From Paragordius varius (taxonomy: Eukaryota > Nematomorpha): a stretch of DNA of 64,000 nt. Position numbers and translations under genes: made by a program. Positions 1 through 12,642 of this stretch are shown in pieces (position 1 is the first letter of the stretch; the number at the start of each line of letters is the position of its first letter). A model generated the notes under the pieces. The model was not told where the DNA came from, made no database searches, and saw only the letters and a list, made by a program, of their open reading frames with translations. The stretch lies in NCBI GenBank assembly GCA_964247055.1, contig OZ176052.1, positions 7,440,001 through 7,504,000 of the forward strand, written 5' to 3'.

Positions 1-3000
1 AAAAAACAAGTCCTACATCATCAAATATCGTTGGCATGTCAAGTGACGGGAAACCCCGCACCCAATATAATATGGTTAAAGAATGGACTTGAATTACACG
101 TGTATCGCATTGACCAAAATAATAATAATTACTCCGGCATAATAAACTCATCCAAATATGTTTCCTTTGAGGATATATCTAATTCCTTATCCGTCCTTTA
201 TGTTAATCATATTGATGTCCATGATTCTGGTATTTATACGTGTCGGGCTAGCAATACAGAAGATTCAATTGATGCCACTGCTATGGTTAAAATATTTACG
301 GCTCCCGTGTTATTGCACAAGCCACCAAATATTATTACCCTTGGGCCCAAAGAAGACGCCCTCCTGAATTGTATAGCGATTGGAAACCCTAGACCTCAAA
401 TAACGTGGTATAAGAATGGGAAATCTATAATGTCTTTAGTGTCGGACACTACTGATGTTATTAGAGAATCAAAAAACGATGTAAACATTGATAATAGGAT
501 AAATCCATTTTACTTGACGCAATACTATCAACAAATGTTTGCATTTCACTTCAATGATACCATTTTAGCCGGTATAAATTATTTGATAGAGCACACGGTT
601 AGCAGTCGATTACATATTTTGGGTGCTGTGCCGAACGATGCAGGTATCTATCAATGTATGGTGCATGATAAAAGAGATGACAGATATACAATTGAAGATT
701 CTATCATTTTCAGAGATCAAGCATTGACACACGTTGTATATAAAATTAACGCAAATGTAACACGCGCTAACGAACTTAAATCTTATAATGGGCCTCTAAT
801 GTCTTTACATAGAGTAGTTAACCATAATACACCGATTCTAACTCTGTTAAAATCAACTAGCGATACTGTTTTGTTACAATGGTCTGTACCCCTTTTCATC
901 CAAAATCTTTGTATATCATACGGCAGAGTGGGTAGTTCCAGTAACACTTTGAAATCCATTGCAAATCACACTGAATTGAGCGGACAAGTTTGGATAAAAC
1001 ATTTGGAACCTGATACGGAATATTCTTTTCAACTTTCAAGTATGAATGAAAAGTCTGAAAAATTGTTGTTGATGAACCTTAATACCACACGGGTATTCAT
1101 TAAAACACCAAAGCTTATCAGCAATCTTGTTTCTCATTCACCATCTTCATTACCTACTTTTGTTGATGAGCAACCAATCCCTACCAATCTAAAGGCGTGG
1201 CCAACATCCAGTACATCAATTAAAATTACTTGGGAACCACCAGTAATGTCAAACGCCCCGGATGAACAAAAATATATTTACACAGTTTACATAAAAAAGT
1301 TGGGAAGTGCCCTGGCTTACTATTACTTTTTATCCATGAATAAGCGGAAAATGTTGATGCAAAAATACCAACAGCACCTTCAACAACGGTATGGCCATGG
1401 AAATTTTGAGACACGAAAAATATTTGATGCTCTTGAAAGCAGTAGCGGTTCTTCTATCAAAAAAGAATATCGATATAAACGGACATCATATGACCTGTTA
1501 TACAATCAAAATCGAGGCGAAGGCGGACAATTGGCTTCCATTGATACAGACAATGGCCAAATAAATCATTTTCCCCTAATGGGGTCTCCTCCTTCAAACC
1601 CTACGCTCGATTATTTTGATGCTACGCCTAACCGTTTTGGTACATCTGGGGAAAACGTTAACTATTATGACGGTGGGGAGGAGTTACTGAATGGCGGTGA
1701 GAATGGAAATTCTCTAAATCCAGCCTCTGCGATACGTGATCCCACCACTGAACATCCCTCTCTACCTTTGGGAGAGTCGTCTTTTGATGCCGAAGAAGAA
1801 ATGATTAATGTACGAGCTTTGTGGTATCATCCGATGAATCTTGTTCCCTTCTCATACTATTCTGTTCGCGTTGAAGCACACATTTTGGATCCTTACTATG
1901 GGAATAGGTTTTACACACCTCCTTTTACTAGTTCAAATTACCAATCTGATATCACTTCTATTCGTTCGAAACATAAACAGGCCAAGGTTATTGTTCGCAC
2001 ACTGTCTGATGTACCAGGAGCTCCGCCAAACAATATAACTATAACTGCATTAACGGCTACTAGAGCGCTTGTTCGATGGCTCCCACCATCCATAAATCAG
2101 TTGAATGGCATTCTCACCGGTTATAAAGTTCGCTACAAGAATTTGCAAAATGGCGCTGATCGTGGCGTACATACCACAGATGCCCGGGAAAATAATATCC
2201 TGTTAAATGAATTAAAACCTGGTCAGAGATATAGTATACGTGTAAGCGCCATAACTATCAACGGTTCTGGGGTGCCTTCAGATTGGTTACATGTGACTAT
2301 GCCACTAATTGATTTAGATGAATCACGTGCTCCAGACTCCCCTTCATCCCTTACACTCACGCCCGTGAAGAGTGGGACAAACATCATTGTTTCCTGGACA
2401 CATTCATCTAATCGCCATATCTTGGTGCGTGGGTATACCCTAGGGTATGGCATTGGAGTTCCCGATATATTTTCACGTGTTTTGCCGCCAACATCTACTA
2501 ATTTTACCCTTGTGGATTTACAACCCAATTCGGAATACGTTGTTAGCTTACGGGCATTTAACAATCAGGGGAATGGGCAAGAGAGGCTTGAAACAGTTAA
2601 GACATTTTCCAGACACAGGAAAACAGACAACACCTTTGATCAAGACCTCAAAAACCTGTATGAAAATTCGAGAGCAATGGAAGAAGATATTTTATTGCCT
2701 CCAATCGGGGTAAAAGCTTTAACGATTAGTGATGCCTCTATTGAGATTTCGTGGTCGGACGCAGAATCACATATTTCCTCGGAAAATAATGCTATAACAA
2801 TAGTATATACAGTTAAATATAACCAAGTAATGCCATCTTTGACGCTTAGTTATTTGGAGGACACGTTTAACCTACAAAATCGACACAGGGTAAATATGGT
2901 AAATGTTACAAATCAAAATTTTGTGATTGTAGATGATCTTAAACCCAACACACAATATGAATTTGCCGTTAAAATGACTTTGGTTGAAGCTTTTGTATCG

Positions 3001-6000
3001 CCTCACACCTATCCAAATGATGGCACAAATGCCGACACGAAAATCAAACAAAGCACATGGAGTTTGTCAACTTTTAATACTACAAGCGAGGCTGCTCCAA
3101 CCTCTCCTCCACGAGACTTGACCATTTTTGGCTTAGATGATGACGAAACTGATCAATTATTAACTAATGATAATCATAACAAATATATGGTATCAACTGA
3201 ATATCATACAACATCTAGCCATATCACATCCATTTATAATAAAATTCATTATAATAGCCAAAGAAAACGTACATATAAGTGTTGTGGCGTATTCGTTAAT
3301 TGGCAACCACCTAAACTCTCAAACGGTAAAATTACGGGTTACATTATATATTATACCACGCAAGCTAATAGACCTGACAGAGATTGGGCAGTTGAAAGTG
3401 TTAAAGGTCATCAACTCACATCATTCATAAATGATTTAACACCCGATACATCATACCATTTCAAGATATTGGCTGTAAACTCGAAAGGATACGGACCACT
3501 TTCTCCAGTAGTATATTATAAAACTCCCAAGGCGAGGAGAATTATTCAAACCAAAAAATTTAATAAACCGTCTGCCGGTTCTTTTATTGTTAAAAATAAA
3601 AATTCTATTACATTCAACGATATTAATGACAATTCTTTGGGCCAAAGTTATCAGGCTCCAACCAAGTATTCATTTTTCAATAATCCAGCCAATAACTTTG
3701 TATTATACCTTGTTTGTGGAGTTATTGGAATTGTTCTTTTACTAATATTGTTGATTGGGATATTGTTAACTGTAATCAAGAAACGAAAAACTAAAGCTCA
3801 ACGTGACTCTTACTCTAAAAGTGCTGAAAGTACAAATTTATATTCGATAGACGGGAGTAATACGTTAAAACAACCCTTACCCAAAAACTTATTAGGGGCC
3901 CCAACAAACGATTATTACTATGGTGCATCAACCATTACTGGTGTGTACGATGATTATGAAATTGAAAATCAAACAATCAAATCCGCTTCGCATTCTGAAA
4001 ACAGGTATGTTAAACAAGTTTTTTAACAAATAAAAGGACATAATTTTACATTTAATTATGTTTTAGGCCAAATGTACCAAAACGAAGATTCGATACCCGG
4101 GAAAATGAACAGAGATCTCTTTGCTCGACCACAAACAATTCTAAACTCCGTTCTTCCAGTCCAGCCACGGGTTCTATCCAACAGGGCTATCAACACGAAT
4201 CTAATAGCATATCTACCAATACACAATCCTCACGGCATCCTTTACTTTCAAAAGCTAACAATAATAATAGGACAGACGAGCACATGAGAAAGGATGCGTT
4301 TGCTAACATCAACCCAACCCATAAATTATTTTCAAAACTAAACACTTTGGGACAATATCTGTCATCTCAAAATAATACCACTCAAAGTCCCAACAATCTG
4401 AACGGTATAAGCGGGGGTGGAAGTTTACGATTGCACAATCACAATACCGGTAAAATGATTAGAGATAAGAGATTTTTAACAAATTTTTCTGGCAACCAAG
4501 GGGATGTCGATATTATTAGTCCAACTTGTGGCGAGGATTTAACTCCCAATCTTCATAATGAGTCACTAACGCTTTCACGCCTACACGAAAGTATAGATGA
4601 GTTGTATAGCCATCAAAATGGCACCAATAAAAATAACCACAAACTCTCAAACAACAACCATAATAATAATAATAAAGGTATAGCTGTAAGACCACCTTCT
4701 CTCCTATTTTTTCGGACAGATTCCCGTGGTTGTTTGTTTGATCAATTAGATTCAGTTTCGACTGCTGCTATGAATAATGGTGTTGGTTTAGAAAACTCAA
4801 AAAATAGCGCAATACCAAATCAACATGAACATCATGGCCATAATTGTGAATGGCACCACAGAGGGAATGAAAAGACTAATCTAACATGTTGTTGTACCAA
4901 TGGTAAAAATATTACCTAAAAGAATATTTTTTTGGTCCAAGTTTCTATTATGTGGACAAAATATAGAAAATTTACTGATTTACATATTCAAATTTTGTTT
5001 TATAGATAACCAAAAATCGCTATCGAATTATCAGCCACCGTCATACGTTAAAAGTGATGGTAGTACTTGTTATTGTGAAAGTTCGATTACCAATAGTGCA
5101 TGTTGTTGTCCCGCTAGCCATCCTAATGATGTAAACTTTAACAAAGAAAAAAATCAACAATGTTGCAATTTAGTTCCCAAAAATATGGAAAACAATAATT
5201 CTGATACCTTGGGTAGGAATACATTATATAGCATACGTATGGAATTGATATATAATTTTAATTTTGCAATTGCGGGTATTTTTATTTTTGCGAAATAAAT
5301 TTTTTTAATTGTTATTACAGGTTTAAGTTTATTATGGTATTAAGTTTTATTCTCTTTACATTATTAAATAGGCAGGAAATTTCAAGATTATTCAAAATCA
5401 ACTAACACAAATCCAAAGGGAGTACATTGTTCCACATGCAATTATCATTCAGTTAAAAATGACGAATCCCTTGTCTATTATTCTCACAATAATCATGCAT
5501 CAAACTGTTTAAGGTACTTGTTAACAATAATTATCAAAATAGCGATGTTATTAGAAAACGGTATCAGAATCCTACAATGCATCTATTAATTATCACATGT
5601 ATAATATACAATGACAAAATAGTTTACCTTATCTAAACAATTAAGGATAATTATTTTACGTTATCACCCAAATTAACTGTTAGTTTGGTTTGATTATATT
5701 GAATCTCGAAATATAAAATTATTGAGCAGCCTAGGATTTTATGTTCAAAAGTTTTACTTTAATTTCTATAGCTGTATAAATCAATTTTGATACAAAATTA
5801 GTCATGCTTGTGAACAACATCAAACAGGAAACGTTAATAGCTGTGATCGCACCCTTGTAAATGGTAATAATATAGGACCGCCTACGAATCAATCTCATTC
5901 AGATTATGCCAGTGGAACTGAATCTTGGAGTCTTGTGGGCGCATCGATTAACACAAATTCTCAACAAAATTCGGAATATTTTAGGACGGTTTCTCATGAA

Positions 6001-8691
6001 TGCTCTAACAATGGACATGCCTTACCGACAAAATTTTATTGTCCTTCACAATCCAATATTTGTAACAACAAAATTAATACTTGTAATAATAGTGCTAAAT
6101 GCATGGATAATGTTTGTAATAATTGTTGTGAAAGGATGGGAGAAAGGCATGAAGGTATTATTGTTTATCACATATAAAGAGTATGCCCTTTGTGTTTCGT
6201 TATATATTTCGGAATTTTTATTGATGTTTTAAATCGTTTATTGGAGTAATCGCTTTTGAACCCTATGTAACCTAGCCCGATTATAAATTTAATTGTATAA
6301 TATGTAATTTCGAAACCCAGCCATTAGGTATAAATAAATATTTTTGACTTTTTGGGCTTTAATATATAGGAGGTGGTGCCTACCAAAGGTCTGCCGCTAT
6401 AACTAAGTTGCAGTATATTAGAATTATTTTAGCATAAAAACTTAAATAAGTGTTTTTATTGGTTTATTTGGAAATAGAGGTTGTTGTCATACAAGAATTG
6501 AGCACTTGACACCACACATGTTTGTTGCTATAGTCACTTTATTTTTCCAATGTTATATCAATTTTTATTATCGTGAACATTTTGTAAAAAAGGGTTCTTA
6601 TATGCTACTTATTGCTTTATAATCTCGTTTTTTAGATCATTTGTGTAACATGGAACTTAAATCTATTACCAGTTCATCAAATCAATCCAAATGTGGACAT
6701 CACAAACACACTTGTTTGTGTGAGCATTCACCTAATCATACAAATCTTTTAACCAAAAGTCCGGCCACACGTTTTAAATACAAAAGTAGGTAGTTTTAAG
6801 GTCATTTATTAAAAAGTTAGCCAACACACTATTACTCTTTTTGTGAAAAAATGAATTATAACTTTTTTGTGCAATATTCTGTTGATCTTTTATTATGGCG
6901 CAATTAACGTAAAAAACTTGTTTGCAGATATATATCTATGTGCATTTTACGCCTAAAAATAATATTTTTTGAGATTATAACATAAAAAATAGTTTATTTT
7001 CGATTCGGTGCTTTTTGTCAAATAAATGTTTGATTGTATTTAAAATATATTTTTATTTCCGTAGATCGAATATGTTACGATTCCACCGTTGATGATACAG
7101 AAAGTTCAATTTTACTTCCGCCATTTTTACCGCCCCCTCCATCATTGCTCACGCCTTTAGTCCTACCAAAGGGTAATGAACAGTTAAATTAAAATAAACA
7201 TAAAAACTAAAAGACAAATATTTTTTTGAAAAAAAAAGATTGTCATACTTATAATAAACCTTGAATTTTTGAGTAACCTGAACAATGATTGTTTAAAAGA
7301 TAAATAAGCGTGTTATCAATTCACATTTCATTGTTTGGCCACCCAATATCGATATAAAAACAAGTTTTAAAAAAGTATGGGTGTATTTTAGAAATGTGCT
7401 TTTTGGTTTTACCTCTTGCATTTATAAACTTCAACATTTATTTTTGTAAAAACAAAGCTTTTACATTTGCTATACAGTAAAGTGCCATATTATTCGATAC
7501 AATAATATTTTGATTAGGCGCAAACTGCATAGTTTGTGCATAATGTCTGTATTTTAAGAACGTACTAACATTTAAATTTTTCTTTATGCGCCATAATAAA
7601 AAACTTTCATAACCAAAAATGTATTTACACTTTTTATGAAAAAAAATTTATTATCTTAACTCATCTAAATAAGCTTTATAAAAAATATTTTTTTGAGGTC
7701 ATTGTAATAAGGCTATATTTCTTTTACAGATCCTCAACAATCAAAATCCCCCAAATTAAACGAAAACGGTATTTTTTATCATTATTTTTGAAAAGTTTTT
7801 ACACTGTTTAAATTAAAATTAGCCAAAATCTTTTTACTTATATATTTTATTAAATTGAAATAGGGAATTGTCGTAAACAAACATTCCTTCCCATGAAAAG
7901 TTTTCAAATGCCTTTGCCACCTTCACCTCTCCTCAAAAAATCCACACAAGGTATTGTTTTTTCAAAATATTTTTTACGATTCGGAGATATTCATTTTGGT
8001 TTTTTTTTCTATTATATTGTTTTAATAGTAATATTGCATGGTATTTCCAGTAAGAAACGGTTTAATCAATTTTAAAGTGGCCTTTCGATAATATTCTTTA
8101 TATAATTTATTTATTGTTTCAATTTGAACAGATGTTTCCAAAAAAGGCAAACCTTCGAATTCTGATATTATGACAATGTTAAAGGTATTATTTAAATTTT
8201 AATAGTAATCATTCCTTTTTACAATATTTTTTTATTTTTTGTCTAATTTCATTAAAAACTGAGTCTAAATTTATACCTCCTTCTATATTTATAATTGGGA
8301 TGTTTTTATATAGTTTGATTTTGTTATTAATATAGTCAATTCAAAAAAAAATAACGAATTTTAAAGGATTAAATAAGTTTAATCATTGAAAGGATTAAAA
8401 GTTTATATGGGTTTAGAAGGTTCAATCATCTAAGTTTTAAATATACCCTTTTTTAACTCGACTTAGGGTTTTTAAAAAAATAACCATTTTCTACATTCAT
8501 TAGATTTATATTTGATTAGTTAAAAATTAAAAAGATATTTAAACACAAATAACTCTAGGTGGTTATAAATTATTATTGTTCCATTTAGGATCTTTTTATT
8601 ATATTTATAAAAATGTTTTTTTTACTAGAGCAATGAAGAATTGAATGCTGAAATGAAAAATTTGGATGAAATGATTAATGGAATCAAATGA
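1..8691 (+). CDS. DCC/NEO1: DCC/neogenin-family netrin receptor (5' partial)
   Basis: Axon-guidance receptor for netrin (frazzled/UNC-40 family), a single-pass plasma-membrane protein. Reading frame 1 is open from the window edge. Exons: 1-4004, 4067-4902, 5006-5212, 5372-5513, 5802-6154, 6636-6785, 7065-7172, 7730-7768, 7864-7950, 8132-8184, 8629-8691; every junction keeps phase, giving about 2013 residues in the window. Order seen: end of Ig3, Ig4 (ends SRLHILGAVPNDAGIYQC), six FN3 domains, membrane span at about residue 1230, long tail. FN3 blocks LSDVPGAPP, LDESRAPDSPSSL and NGKITGYIIYYTT match DCC/neogenin closely. The tail holds a proline-rich stretch (LLPPFLPPPPSLL, P2-like) and ends EELNAEMKNLDEMINGIK, matching the conserved P3 helix. 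I did not find the P1 motif. Odd: the whole ectodomain is one exon, FN2, FN5 and FN6 carry low-complexity insertions, and the tail is rich in Cys, Asn and His. Upstream Ig domains lie outside the window. Confidence 0.93.
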
Positions 8692-10312
8692 TGCATACTT
8701 TTGCAAATTTTGCATTTATATTAAATATGCTCGTGTCTATAATACGCATTTATATCATTGATAATCTCAAATTTTTATTAAAATCTGTATAAATATCATA
8801 CAATCCTCATTTAATGTGCAATTTTTATATGAAAGAACTTCCACATTCATTTATTAAATACAATTTTAACTAGATTTTTAATTAAGGCTGTGTTACCAAA
8901 ATATTGATCATTAGTTATAGTCCTTATAATGATACTATTGTAAAAAGTGATATAAATAAATTATTAATTAATAATTTCGTAACTATTCTATCTGATATAT
9001 TATAAATAAATATTTGCAGATTGAGTTGTAAAATTTAAAAGTTTTTAAATGCTTTAGGAACAAAACTCTATAAGAAGATTGCATCTATATTAAACTTTAC
9101 CCCGGATTTATTGATTTTTTTGGCCACGCAGATTTTTATGTGTATTTAGCATTTTCAATGCGTTGAATGCAATAGATGAAATTTTAATCAGAGTTTTGAT
9201 TTGTTAGGCATATTTCAAATGAGTACCAAATTTATTGTTAAAATTTACGTTTCATATTATTTTTACAAGTGAGCTTACATGGAAAATCGTTATCCTCAAA
9301 CGGTCAAATGATTTTAATAAATTCTGGGATCTTATGACTTCACTTTAAAAAAATGGCCAACCTTTTATTAAAATGTGAGATGTTAACTTTATAGGATGAA
9401 AGGCTAATATTTTTGAATTCTGGGTTTAGGAAAAACTTTTTAATAAAATGGCTAACAAAATTTCCAAGACTACGATTCTTAATAAAATCAACCTTCTTTG
9501 CTTGGCATCTTCATAAGCACCATACTTATTTCAAGGTAAAGTTTGATGAAGGTCGGTGGTATACGTAAAAGGGCCGAAGGATAGATGGATGGAAAATAAT
9601 CGAACTTATCTATCGATAAAATCTAAAACTATAGGCATCACGATGATTAACTTCTGATACAATAATCCATGTTTATGATTATTTGGTCGTTTAAATTTAG
9701 GAAAAAACTTACTCAATTTTTAAAAAACTTCTATAAGCAATAATATGGCTCTTATCGTATTTAAATATGATATCCACTGGAACCCTAAAATTAATTCTAG
9801 AACAGTTTTAGAGAATATGTTTATTATGTTATGGGCTAATTTTTATATAATATAAGCTAACACTGTATTAACGCTAAACAAATTATATATTAAAAATCAA
9901 TTATTTCTCAGGGATTAGGACCAAAAATGTTTTTTTGCCTATTGGTTCCACATATTTTTTAAAAAATATCGACTGACGGCTACGTTTATAATTTTATAAA
10001 AAAACTTTGTTTCCGGTTCATCTTTTGTTTAAGTAAACGTTTCTTATTTTGTTACAGTAGTAAATTTGTTTTATGTTAAAACATTCTTAAAGAATAGGTT
10101 AATGCTCGTATTATTGCAAAAAAATTTTAAATTTATTAAGGATTTTTTGATGCTGTCAAAAAGGATTGGGTAAATTAAAATTAATGCTTTATCACTGTAA
10201 AAGTTAAATTAAAATGAATTGAGGATTTTTTAATACAGTAAAAATATGTTAGGTTAAAATTAATAATATTGAAGATGGCCATGTGTAAAGATATAATAAA
10301 ATCTAAAAAATG
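8692..10312. other. Intergenic, AT-rich, no gene seen
   Basis: Between the netrin-receptor stop codon and the tRNA gene. No reading frame with recognisable similarity and no clear terminal repeats. Several AT-rich stretches resemble decayed repeats. Confidence 0.5.
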
Positions 10313-10384
10313 TGCGTTAGCCGGGACTCGAACCCGGATCTGCTGCTTGGAAGGCAGCAATGCTAACCCTTATACCACTAACGC
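10313..10384 (-). tRNA. tRNA-Gly-TCC: tRNA-Gly (anticodon UCC)
   Basis: On the minus strand the acceptor stem GCGTTAG pairs with CTAACGC. The anticodon stem-loop reads TGCTG-CCTTCCAAG-CAGCA with anticodon TCC, and the T-loop is GGTTCGAGTCC. Length is 72 nt with discriminator A and no intron. The sequence is very close to the usual animal nuclear tRNA-Gly(TCC). A run of T on the minus strand (A-run at plus 10305-10310) just downstream fits a Pol III terminator. It lies alone between two protein genes. Confidence 0.97.
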
Positions 10385-11199
10385 TTGGTAAACAGGGAAG
10401 AATAATCTTATATAAAAGATTTAATAGCAACAATATTATGGCCGACATCCAATGGTATTCTTTTAGTGGAAGGAAAATTGTTTATTTACTAAGTAGCACA
10501 CCTGAATTGTGTAAAGTTTGAGGCGTCAGAATGGCATGTGGTCACATGGGGATTCGGACAAACTTTAGCGCTAAAATTAAAACCAAATTTTACGGGCACA
10601 GAAGCGTGAGTCTCCTACACTCTTTTCTAGTACCGCTTGATGAGGATCTTTTAAATATACAAAAAGTTCTTTAAGATAAGTGAATAAACACTATCTAGCT
10701 TAACATTTTTTCGGCCACTTCAATAGTATGGTTAAAAATTTTTATTTTGAAAACCTTAATTATGCAAAAATCTTATCTTGTGAAAGTTACGACTCCTGAT
10801 CAGTGTGGATAAATGCCCCATCAGTTTTGGAATAAGACTGTGCCCTCTAATTTTGTCGCACATAATATACCGGAGTACTAATCTAAAAATTTATAGGTTG
10901 GCAAAAGGTCTCAATTTCCATAGTGAAATCTGCATAATATCAATACTCCTCTGTCATTGAATGTATCAAAATTAAAAGCTTAAAAAATACAGGGTTGTTA
11001 GAACCTAGTTGATACAACGCGTCAATATATCGGCTTGCTTTTAAAGATCGGATTCTAATTTTAATTTTGCTAAAAATATACCGAATTGTTGAAAATTTAA
11101 AAAATCGATTTTAAATCTAAATATAAATGCGTTGCAAAAGAAATATGTTTTCTCTGACCTCCCAATTTCAAAAATAAGGATGCTTATAAAAATATTATC

Positions 11200-11960
11200 A
11201 ATTTTTTGGCGCCAAACTTTATTTTTTTAGTTTTAAATTAAAAACCCATTACCATTATATGTTTGATTTTCTATCAATTTTTTGGTTGCAAAAAATTCCG
11301 GAAAATTTAAAATATGCCAAATAAAATCAATTTCTATAAATTTTAGAATTATTCCATTAAAAGTTTTAATCAATATTATATACTAATATTTATTTTTTCC
11401 TTTAAATATAGTTTTTTAGAATTATGTTGACTTACCAAATATATCGCTATTCATGACCTTTTCATTTTTTTGACCGCGAATGGAATAGTTTTATACCCAA
11501 TGTTTGATCGTGTAAATAAACTTCTTTGAAAGTTATTTTAATTAAACTAGAATCTAACATCGTTTTCCTGTATCATAAATCCAGTTTTGTGACTTCTAGA
11601 GTCTAAAATTGGGACAGCCTCAAAACATGATTGACTAAACAGATTTTAAATACAATAAACATTTTGATGGGAAAATCAACTTAAAAGCTAATTAAAATAA
11701 TTTATTTACATTTTCTAATATTGGCCATTTTAAAAAAGAAAAAAAATGGCGGTGAAAAAGTTTGAGATTACAATTTTTTTGAAAAATTTTATTATGCGCC
11801 CAAAAGGCTAAAGAAAGCATATTTTTAAATTCGGCCAAACACCTTAAATACTTTTTAGATATTCAAATTAAGCTCTGGGAGATAAAACTACCCCAAAGAA
11901 GTGTCAATCCATAATCACCATTGATTATTCCACAAAGGGTTAAATCGTTTATGGATAGTT
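11200..11960. repeat. Dispersed repeat family R1, copy 1
   Basis: Shares diverged blocks with 30.2-31.5 kb: a GGCGGYRAAAAAGTTT block, a TTTTGTGACTTCTAGAG / TTTTGTGACAACTTGAG block and a block ending in AAACACCCCAAAG-like sequence. The order is conserved, which suggests one non-coding transposon family. No reading frame or clean ends identified. Confidence 0.4.
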
Positions 11961-12449
11961 TAGATAGTAAACATAATTTTATATACTAGGTAGTTGTTAA
12001 ACAACATTTCAATAAACTTTAAAATTTCGGTAACGAAATAATAATTGGTAAAAAAAATAGTTATTACCTCGTATATTTTTTCGTCTCATGTAAAATCTAA
12101 ATTTATCAATGGCCATGACTCATAAAGCCATTTGTGTTAGGCATCCCTACTTTAATATGTAGAAGTTACAAAAATATAAGAGAAATTTTTTTTCGATCAA
12201 TATGGAAATAGATACTTAACTTGGTTGAATTTTATCCACAATGATCTAATCTCATTATCCCTACATCCCGAGGATGTTCATGACAAAGAACTATACTGCG
12301 CCAGCATTTAAACATTGTTCCGAGATTGGAAAAAAATATGCTTAAAATGATAATCAGTTGTTTTTAAAATATATTTTGTAATATCTATTATAATATTTTG
12401 GTCTCTAAAACTTTTATTTAATTAAATTTTTTGCAGGCGCTCTCGCGCC

Positions 12450-12600
12450 TTTTTGATATAGACCAATTACCACAAAAATAGAATTGACTTTATTAATAAG
12501 CCCCACAACCGCGAGCACCATAAGAATTCTGATCCATTTTTATATCAGAATATATATTTTTTATTAGGATATGCTACGCACTGTGTTGTTATGAGACACC
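12450..12600. repeat. Dispersed repeat family R2, copy 1
   Basis: Resembles blocks at about 16390-16530 and 32130-32230: a shared run around AGCACCATRATAATYCTGATMCATTTT, then TATCAGAATATATAT and a block starting ATATATTTT. Short, diverged and non-coding; class unknown. Confidence 0.35.
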
Positions 12601-12627
12601 AATAAATAATTTACATATTCTAACTTA

Positions 12628-12633
12628 TTTATT
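12628..12633 (-). promoter_or_regulatory. Poly(A) signal AATAAA of the FkbM-like gene
   Basis: AATAAA on the minus strand, nine bases beyond the stop codon at 12643-12645, implying a very short 3' UTR. Motif only; no transcript evidence. Confidence 0.5.
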
Positions 12634-12642
12634 GCACATAAA

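Larger units (their letters stand above)
10385..12642. other. Intergenic with dispersed-repeat fragments
   Basis: No gene recognised. The interval contains one copy of a dispersed repeat (about 11200-11960) also seen near 30.2-31.5 kb, and another short repeat at about 12450-12600. The rest is featureless AT-rich sequence. Confidence 0.45.

Noticed and set aside
4072-4287. 71-codon plus-strand open frame
   Set aside because: Wrong-frame reading of netrin-receptor exon 2; the phased frame gives the continuous tail.
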